This document shows positions 47,415-53,197 of a DNA stretch of 53,197 nucleotides, in pieces; the stretch's first letter is position 1, and every line of letters begins with the position of its first letter. Source of the DNA: Selaginella moellendorffii (Eukaryota > Streptophyta > Lycopodiopsida > Selaginellales > Selaginellaceae); the NCBI RefSeq assembly GCF_000143415.4, contig NW_003314360.1, positions 372,190 to 425,386 on the forward strand, written 5' to 3'. A model generated the notes under the pieces. That model did no database searches and was not told where the DNA came from. It saw only the letters and a list, made by a program, of their open reading frames with translations. The position numbers and the translations under genes are program-made.

Positions 47415-47899
47415 GTCAATGGGGTTTTATTTAGTTTAGCCTCTATAAACCATAGAGTCCGATTTCGACATGCTCGAAACCGGGAAAGAGCTCTTCAAGA
47501 TTTTTAGGGGGGGTGGGACGAGGGGGACGAAGTAGAACTGGTACTCGAGCCCGTGATGTCTGAGCTCCAAGCTTTCGAAGTTCCTGATGTGGAACTCTGT
47601 CGACTCGGGGAGGTACACGTGCTTTCGTTCCTGAACATGTGCTGCCAAATCCATATTGGTGGCTTCCACGTCCATTCTTCTTCTCCAGCCTCGCTTCTTC
47701 CTCTAAAAAACAGCCACAGCTTCTTCTCCTTCGCTATCTTCCCTTCCTCGCCTCGTTTGATCAGCGTGTCCAGGCGGGCCGCGAGTGAGACGATCAGTCT
47801 GGACCAAACCTTTGAGATAGTTGCTCGAGCCGAGGGGTCCGTGTCCTCGAACAGCCTGGCGCAGCGAGCCTTCCATATCTCTGCTAGTGTGCATCCCCG
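47415..47899 (-). mobile_element. 5'-truncated LINE copy (485 bp)
   Basis: Nearly identical to the 3'-terminal 485 bp of the LINE at 48927-51337, including the zinc-tail coding and the 3' stem. Target copies ACTAGTCCGACTTTTT flank it at 47399-47414 and 47900-47915. Confidence 0.8.
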
Positions 47900-47915
47900 A
47901 CTAGTCCGACTTTTT

Positions 47916-48910
47916 GTCAATGGGGGCTTTTCATATTTATCCTCTTGAAAAACCATAGAGGTCCAGTTTCGACATGCTCGAAACTGGCAAAGAGCATATG
48001 GGGGGGTTGAGAAGAGGGGAGGATCCCTAGAACTAGAGTGCAGTTCGGTTCTGTGCAGATCAGATCAAGGAACTAGTGTCCGGTTCTGTGCTGCCCAAAG
48101 CCATGCCACTCACTCCGCAAACGCGTGCTCCCTATCCGTACTGGTGGTGAACTTCGCGCCTTATCCATGGTCCCCAGCCTCATCTCTCCCATGTGGTTGC
48201 ATCTACAAATGTGAAGGACTTGAGTCGATCGTGAGATCAGTGAAGGTACACCGCCCTTGCTTGATCTCCATCTGTATGACGCCTACAGTTTTCCAGAGAT
48301 ATAAGAAGCCCCTGGAGATGTACTGTCCTAGATCCCACAGTGCGGTGAACTGAGGAGGAGTGTGCCGTCTCCGGTAATGGTGATGCTGCTGCTGCCTGGG
48401 AGTCCTCTCCTCACTGCTGTGTGACTGATCCCCTCCAACTGGGATTGCTGTTTCCAGCCTCCCATCAGGCCGTGCAAGTGTAGTGCCGCCACGCCAGTCC
48501 CACGGCCTCATACCAGTGTAGCCGTACCCTTGGTGCTATCCATCTGGAATCACAACCAAAGGCGAGCCGCTCCTTTCGGATCCGGGTTGAAGCTACGTTT
48601 CCGTACTCCAACAAGCTAGCCTGATGCAGCTTCTGACACGAGCCGTGCCCCTCGAAACATCCCATACATCAAATGGCGTTGCTCCGAGTGCCTTGATCAT
48701 GGTGGATCCACAACCAAGGCAAGAAAGGGATCAGCCAACACAGCTGTACCGTACAAATTGGGACTTCAGTGTGCCGTCGAAAGTTGTTCCTTTGCCGATT
48801 GGGACTAGGTGTACAATCGGAGGGTAGGGAAGTGCTGCCACGTAGTTTGAAGGACCCGGTGCGTGTCGGAGAATAGTGTCCTTTGCATATTCAAACGAGC
48901 AGCCGTAACG
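47916..48910 (-). mobile_element. 5'-truncated copy of the 1.66-kb LINE-type element
   Basis: Matches 43607-44600 with about ten differences, mostly transitions, then stops at the next target copy (48911-48926). Truncation at the element's 5' end is typical of target-primed reverse transcription. Confidence 0.8.
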
Positions 48911-48926
48911 ACTAGTCCGACTTTTT

Positions 48927-51337
48927 GTCAATGGGGTTTTATTTAGTTTAGCCTCTATAAACCATAGAGTCCGATTTCGACATGCTCGAAACCGGGAAAG
49001 AGCTCTTCAAGATTTTTAGGGGGGGTGGGACGAGGGGGACGAAGTAGAACTGGTACTCGAGCCCGTGATGTCTGAGCTCCAAGCTTTCGAAGTTCCTGAT
49101 GTGGAACTCTGTCGACTCGGGGAGGTACACGTGCTTTCGTTCCTGAACATGTGCTGCCAAATCCATATTGGTGGCTTCCACGTCCATTCTTCTTCTCCAG
49201 CCTCGCTTCTTCCTCTAAAAAACGGCCACAGCTTCTTCTCCTTCGCTATCTTCCCTTCCTCGCCTCGTTTGATCAGCGTGTCCAGGCGGGCCGCGAGTGA
49301 GACGATCAGTCTGGACCAAACCTTTGAGATAGTTGCTCGAGCCGAGGGGTCCGTGTCCTCGAACAGCCTGGCGCAGCGAGCCTTCCATATCTCTGCTAGT
49401 GTGCATCCCCGAAGCGCATCAAAGAGCTCCTGGTGGAGGTGCGTAATGTGTGTCCGAGTTTGGTTGAGTTGATCAAAGTGTGGGGCCTCATTGTGTCTCC
49501 ACTTCCATGCATCAGGATTCTTTGTTTTTCCTTGGATGAAGCTACCCCAGAGTGCTGATTCGTATGTGATTGCAGCTCCTCCGGTTGACGTTTGTTTGAG
49601 CACCGCTGCTGCACCTTCCCATACTTCCTGTGCTGCCGGACATTCCCATAAGATGTGTCGCTGTGTTTCTGTGGCGCCACAGGTCTTGCAGGCTGTGTTC
49701 GGAAGATGTATGGCAACCAGGGAGGGAAGACGTTCTTGTTGGGCCAGCCACATGAAGTAGCGGTTCTTAGCTGACCAGCGCCCTTTCCAGATCTTGTTGA
49801 TGCAGTGTGAGTGGTTCCTGGAACGGATCTGTTGGGCCTTTGCTTTCCGGATGAGGGAGGATCGAGTTGGCACCCTGATCAGCTTGCGGCCCAGCTTGGT
49901 CTCGTACTGGAAGAAGTCCTTGCACGTGGTTCCCCTCCAATGCCACTCTGCAGGATCCCACTTGAGTTCGTCCAGGGTTTGTTGGCGGAACCAGTAGAGG
50001 CGGGCATATTGGTTTTTTGGGATCAGTGGATCAACGTTGGCAGTTTTTTTCTCCATTTGAATCACTCTGATCGGTTTGGCCCTGCTCATGTCGGGGAGGT
50101 CCTCGTACTCGGGGGTAACGATGGGGTACAAGCGTCCAGCCTGTCCTGCCTTGAAGACTAGTCCCGATGCCATGTTGGGGAGGGTGCATACGATCGATTC
50201 GTCCAGCTTCCACCAACGATGGTGTTGATCCTCTTGCAGGTTTAGTCGTTCAAGGCATGCGTGTTTGGCTGCTAAAAAGGCTGTCTGGAATTTACGCATC
50301 CTGTGTTCTGAGATGGTTAATCCGTAGAAAGTACTGATGCGGTCGCGATTGTGGGCCGTCTGGTTGGGCTGGATCATGGTGTCTGCCTCTGCGAAGGTTC
50401 TCATCCCTGCTCGGTGCAGGTCTCTACATGTCTGGTCCAGGCCGCGATCCTCTGAAGCTCCGAGCGTTTTACCGTTGACCGCGAAGAGTTTGCTTAGGAA
50501 AATTGGCTGCCGGTCCAGTTGTTCTTTGGTACGAGGTGGTTTACGTTCCAGCTTGCACTTGAATTGCCTCCAGAGCTTGAACAGCTTTCCTGAGAACGTG
50601 TGAGCCTTTGTCATTTTGAGTTTGGTGTCTGAGAAGAGCCATTGTTCGTCTGGCGCCCAGTTTTGTCTGGTGTGCTCGTTCCTGTCCGGGAGGACTTTCA
50701 AAAATTGTGCTCGCAGCAGTATTCTCCATGGTTGGTGGCCAGGCATGAGCATCCTTGTGAAAATTTTGAAGAGAAGAGCCTTGCATTGTTCTTCGATGTC
50801 AATAATATTGAGGCCACCTTCGTGCTTTGGAAGTGTTACTGACCGCCAGTTGACCTTTGCTCCACCACGCGACACGCAGGAGGAGCCTTTCCAGACATAG
50901 GTTCGAATGAGTTGGTTCATTTCCTGGATCGTTCGCCTGTCCATGTTCCAGCATGCTGCCAGGAACCAGATCGCTCCAAGTAGGATGCTGTTAGCCACCA
51001 CGCAGCGTGCTGAGAACGATAGTTTTCTGCTCGCCCAGAACTTGAGTTGATCCCTTAGTTTTGTTACTGCTTTTTGGTTCTGGGGTTCTGGATCATACTG
51101 GCGTCCCACTTGGAATCCAAGGTAGCGGGTGGTCTCTTCCGTGTCCAGCCATTTGAAGCCCAGCTCCGTGCCCCATGTTGGAGGTCTGCCGGGGGGGAGC
51201 CATAGTCCTACCGATTTGTGCCAGTTTGTTTTCGATCCCATGGCCTCATTGAAAAAGTCCAGGTCCCTTTTGACGCTTGAGAGGTTCTCCGGTGATCCCT
51301 CCACGATCAGGCTTGTGTCGTCTGCAAAGGCTGAGGA
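48927..51337 (-). mobile_element. 5'-truncated LINE encoding the C-terminal half of ORF2
   Basis: Flanked by identical 16-bp copies of ACTAGTCCGACTTTTT (48911-48926 and 51338-51353). The insert starts in the RT palm and ends with a 3' stem (48973-48992) and A tail on the minus strand. Confidence 0.85.
49016..51337 (-). CDS. LINE ORF2 C-terminal part: RT palm, thumb and zf-RVT zinc tail
   Basis: Open for over 770 codons from the truncation point. It begins at AFADDTSLIVEGS, the FADD form of the RT catalytic YxDD motif (51314-51335), and continues through KTNWHKSVGLWL, TTRYLGFQVG and LSFSARCVVANSILL (thumb and connection, standard for plant-type LINEs). It carries a zf-RVT motif CKTCGATETQRHILWECP (about 49640-49695) and ends in a Ser/Thr/Pro-rich tail. 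The open frame continues 5' of 51337 into host sequence up to 51760, but that extension is not LINE. Endonuclease and fingers are missing, so it cannot move by itself. The long intact frame suggests a recent insertion. Confidence 0.85.
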   Translation of the reverse strand, partial: SSAFADDTSLIVEGSPENLSSVKRDLDFFNEAMGSKTNWHKSVGLWLPPGRPPTWGTELGFKWLDTEETTRYLGFQVGRQYDPEPQNQKAVTKLRDQLKFWASRKLSFSARCVVANSILLGAIWFLAACWNMDRRTIQEMNQLIRTYVWKGSSCVSRGGAKVNWRSVTLPKHEGGLNIIDIEEQCKALLFKIFTRMLMPGHQPWRILLRAQFLKVLPDRNEHTRQNWAPDEQWLFSDTKLKMTKAHTFSGKLFKLWRQFKCKLERKPPRTKEQLDRQPIFLSKLFAVNGKTLGASEDRGLDQTCRDLHRAGMRTFAEADTMIQPNQTAHNRDRISTFYGLTISEHRMRKFQTAFLAAKHACLERLNLQEDQHHRWWKLDESIVCTLPNMASGLVFKAGQAGRLYPIVTPEYEDLPDMSRAKPIRVIQMEKKTANVDPLIPKNQYARLYWFRQQTLDELKWDPAEWHWRGTTCKDFFQYETKLGRKLIRVPTRSSLIRKAKAQQIRSRNHSHCINKIWKGRWSAKNRYFMWLAQQERLPSLVAIHLPNTACKTCGATETQRHILWECPAAQEVWEGAAAVLKQTSTGGAAITYESALWGSFIQGKTKNPDAWKWRHNEAPHFDQLNQTRTHITHLHQELFDALRGCTLAEIWKARCARLFEDTDPSARATISKVWSRLIVSLAARLDTLIKRGEEGKIAKEKKLWPFFRGRSEAGEEEWTWKPPIWIWQHMFRNESTCTSPSRQSSTSGTSKAWSSDITGSSTSSTSSPSSHPP

Positions 51338-51414
51338 ACTAGTCCGACTTTTTGAAATGACTTGAGAGGTGTAGAATAAGTGGGAGCTTCGGCGCAAGTG
51401 AAATACCACTAATG

Positions 51415-51465
51415 GTAAGTCTTTTAGGCCAAGTAGAAAATGGCATGAGGCCACATGCCATTCAG
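51415..51465 (+). other. Candidate 51-nt palindrome-bearing intron, copy 2
   Basis: Base-for-base identical to 43486-43536. Consensus GTAAGT donor, pyrimidine-poor CATTCAG acceptor, palindrome at 51439-51462. Confidence 0.6.
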
Positions 51466-53197
51466 TAGCAACATTGGCATGCACCGATTGGGCTCTCGAG
51501 TGCAGTCCAGTTACAGATGGCGTGTCTGTCACTTGGATCCAGCAACTGTCAATGTGGATGCAGAGAAGGGGGAGGAGCTCACCAGTTGGACTATCGGGAT
51601 GGAAGGCGAGGATCTGAGGCTGTACAACACAGATGGTGGGAGAAAAGAATGCATGGGGATCCTCATCCAAGTGACAGACACTCCATGCAGTTCCATGCAA
51701 GAATATGGACTGGCACTTGTGGTAGAGACAGCGTTCGCCTTCAAGATCCACCTTGCACATCCTAGCGGCTTCCCGGAGGGGGGCAGCGGCTATGAGGAAT
51801 TCCTAGAGGGAGCTAGGGAGAGGTTGTCTAGGAAGCCCACAATTTCAAAGACGCTGCGGGTCTATGAAGATCACATGGAATCCACGGACCTCACCTACGG
51901 CGATGTTCAAAAACTATATTCCAACATTGAGCCGTTGAGAGTGCCTCCAGTTCGCGAAACGAAGGGGAAGGGGGTCGATCTGGAAACTACCCCGAAGCAG
52001 AAAAGGGTGGTCAAGCTCAAGCCGACGTCCGACTCTCCTACTCCAAAAAAGAAGCTACTCGGTGATGCCATTGCCTCGGGTTCGAACATTACACCCACCA
52101 AAAAGAAGAGCCGCAAAGAGCAGAAAGAGCAAGAAGAGGCAGCAAAAATCGTCGCAGATAATAGTACTTGTTACTATTCCAACAAAGTATATACAATCGA
52201 CGTGAGCCGTATCGACATCTAAAGCAAATACAACCACAGGCTAGTATCTGATGAGTGGGTGGAGAAATTGAAGCAGAAGATGCTGGCAAGTCCAGTAACA
52301 CCCAACATCGCAGACGTGATCCCCTACTACCGAACAATGAAGGGCGAGACGAGGTTTCCAGACTTGATCAATAGGAAGGTGTTGGACGATCAGAAAATCC
52401 GGTTCTATGCCGTCTCCGGGCAACATTCTAGCTTGGCGATGCAAGAGATAGTTGTGGATATTATGGTGGGCGAGGAGGTGAAGAAAGTCTTCAAGACAAG
52501 AGTTGTCCGCCTGATAAAAGGCAACTCGCCCCTCCGATCTATCATATACATCTCCCACGCGCAGAATGTCAAGCAAGAAACATGCTACAAATCGGGTCTG
52601 CACGAGACATTGGCACGAACACGGAAGCTCTGGGTTCAACTGAAGAAGCCACAAAAACTAGGACAAGGACGTGCACTAGCAACTAGCGCCTGGCAGGTAA
52701 GCCTCGTTGCATGTGGCATAGCATGTGGCCTCACGCCATTTCCATTGCAGGAATTCTCGAGTCTTCTCTCGAAAACACTGGGGGTCAATGACACACTCAG
52801 CATCCATAACATTCTACTCGCGACAAAAGTTGTTTTTGACAAATGGGTAGATGTGTTAAGGAGGTACCATGACGGGGAGTTGTTAAACTCAATGGGTGTG
52901 GAGGACGGCTGGAAGCCCAATGATTTGAAGCTCAACACCTTGCGTTTCTCGCGGTCTCTAGACGACGACGGCCTTCTGACAGTGGCTAATGCTCTTCTAC
53001 GTGGTGAGGTAGTCTTCAACAAGACCAAAATGACTCCCGGCCATATTGTGACATACGAGGACTTGTGCATGACTCTGAGAGCTCGTGCGCTATTGAAGGA
53101 TTGGATCTTCGAGCAAGTGGGCGTGGAGAGGGTGAGCATCGACACCACGCAAGAGATGATGGAAGAGCTTGGATTTGTCAAACTGAAGACATCGACG
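51466..53197 (+). CDS. Second ParB-like gene, 3' partial, one in-frame TAA
   Basis: One frame runs from 51466 to the window end, broken by a single TAA at 52220-52222 and by the 54-nt intron 52697-52750. N-terminal region of unknown fold (WTIGMEGEDLRLYNTDGG ... HPSGFPEGGSGYEEF), then a basic linker (KKKSRKEQKEQEEA, possible nuclear localisation). It is followed by a ParB-like domain: VYTIDVSRIDI, YNHRLVSDEWVEKLKQKM and YAVSGQHSSLAMQEIV (SGQHSS at 52415-52432, where ParB has DGxHR). The helical C-terminal part resembles the same region of the 0.1-3.6 kb gene in layout. A methylase-like domain may follow beyond the window. TAA may come from CAA. The first exons seem to be displaced by the LINE stack. 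Confidence 0.6.
52697..52750 (+). other. 54-nt palindrome-bearing intron of the ParB-like gene
   Basis: CAG then GTAAGCCTCG ... CCATTGCAG, with a palindrome copy at 52713-52740. Length divisible by three and no stop in the host frame, so splicing and retention both keep the protein frame. Confidence 0.65.

Larger units (their letters stand above)
36313..52740. repeat. Dispersed 22-24 bp palindrome family, about 17 copies
   Basis: The consensus is ATGGCATGAGG joined to CCTCATGCCAT, a perfect palindrome. Copies: 36313-36332, 36619-36643, 36708-36732, 37118-37142 (weak), 37309-37330, 37468-37492, 37615-37638, 38956-38978, 39013-39035, 41329-41351, 41499-41522, 41597-41620, 42254-42281, 42332-42354, 43510-43533, 51439-51462, 52713-52740. 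The arms vary mainly between CATG and CACG, consistent with CpG decay. None was found before 36.3 kb. Confidence 0.85.

Noticed and set aside
51338-51760. N-terminal extension of the LINE frame
   Set aside because: It lies beyond the target duplication and overlaps the plus-strand ParB-like exon; it is host sequence read in an open frame.

Overview
The window reads as nuclear DNA of a repeat-rich green-lineage eukaryote. Genes have short GT-AG introns, LTR elements have tRNA-Met-type primer sites, and Ty3/gypsy, hAT, LINE, TRIM and Penelope-like relics are all present. One sequencing gap (796 N) marks a draft scaffold. A charophyte alga such as Chara is my best guess, from recollection of similar protein families, and is low confidence. 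No rRNA, tRNA or CRISPR was seen.

Layout. (1) 0.1-3.7 kb, plus strand: a multi-exon gene with a polyproline segment, a ParB-like domain and a C-terminal beta-class (N4/N6) DNA-methylase-like domain; several frame breaks. (2) 4.0-6.1 kb, minus strand: three small genes, two of them a tandem duplicate with a CxxC...HxxC motif and a shared in-frame TGA. (3) 6.6-12 kb: decayed Ty3/gypsy pieces, including a tandem element sharing one LTR, and a 1.15-kb LTR. (4) 13.5-19 kb: a hAT transposase relic split by a 2,058-bp solo LTR with a perfect 5-bp target duplication. (5) 19-25.7 kb: a Penelope-like relic, unidentified coding-like stretches and a 595-bp TRIM. (6) 25.7-36 kb, minus strand: one fairly intact short-LTR Ty3/gypsy element and a heavily transition-mutated relative. 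(7) 36.3-40.5 kb, minus strand: a paralogue of the small 6-kb gene enclosed by inverted repeats, then a DUF7869-like putative DDE transposase frame. (8) 41.3-43.5 kb: a 190-bp loopless palindrome and a 30-bp repeat. (9) 43.6-51.3 kb: five LINE-type insertions stacked head to tail at one target sequence. (10) 51.4 kb to the end, plus strand: a second ParB-like gene, interrupted on its 5' side by the LINE stack.

The most unusual signal is a dispersed 22-24 bp palindrome (ATGGCATGAGG joined to CCTCATGCCAT), about 17 copies, all between 36.3 and 52.8 kb. Five copies lie in candidate GT-AG introns of 48-69 nt. All five are multiples of three and stop-free in the reading frame around them, and two are identical 51-mers at different exon positions. 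This looks like an introner or exitron-like mobile palindrome. A second theme is nonsense decay: most premature stops are explained by single C-to-T changes (CAG to TAG, CGA to TGA, CAA to TAA), as expected from cytosine-methylation damage in silenced repeats.

How the genes work together is inference. The ParB/methylase-like genes, the small SPYYTPG-type proteins and the DUF7869-like protein recur near each other and share short introns, so they may belong to one poorly known class of large mobile element.
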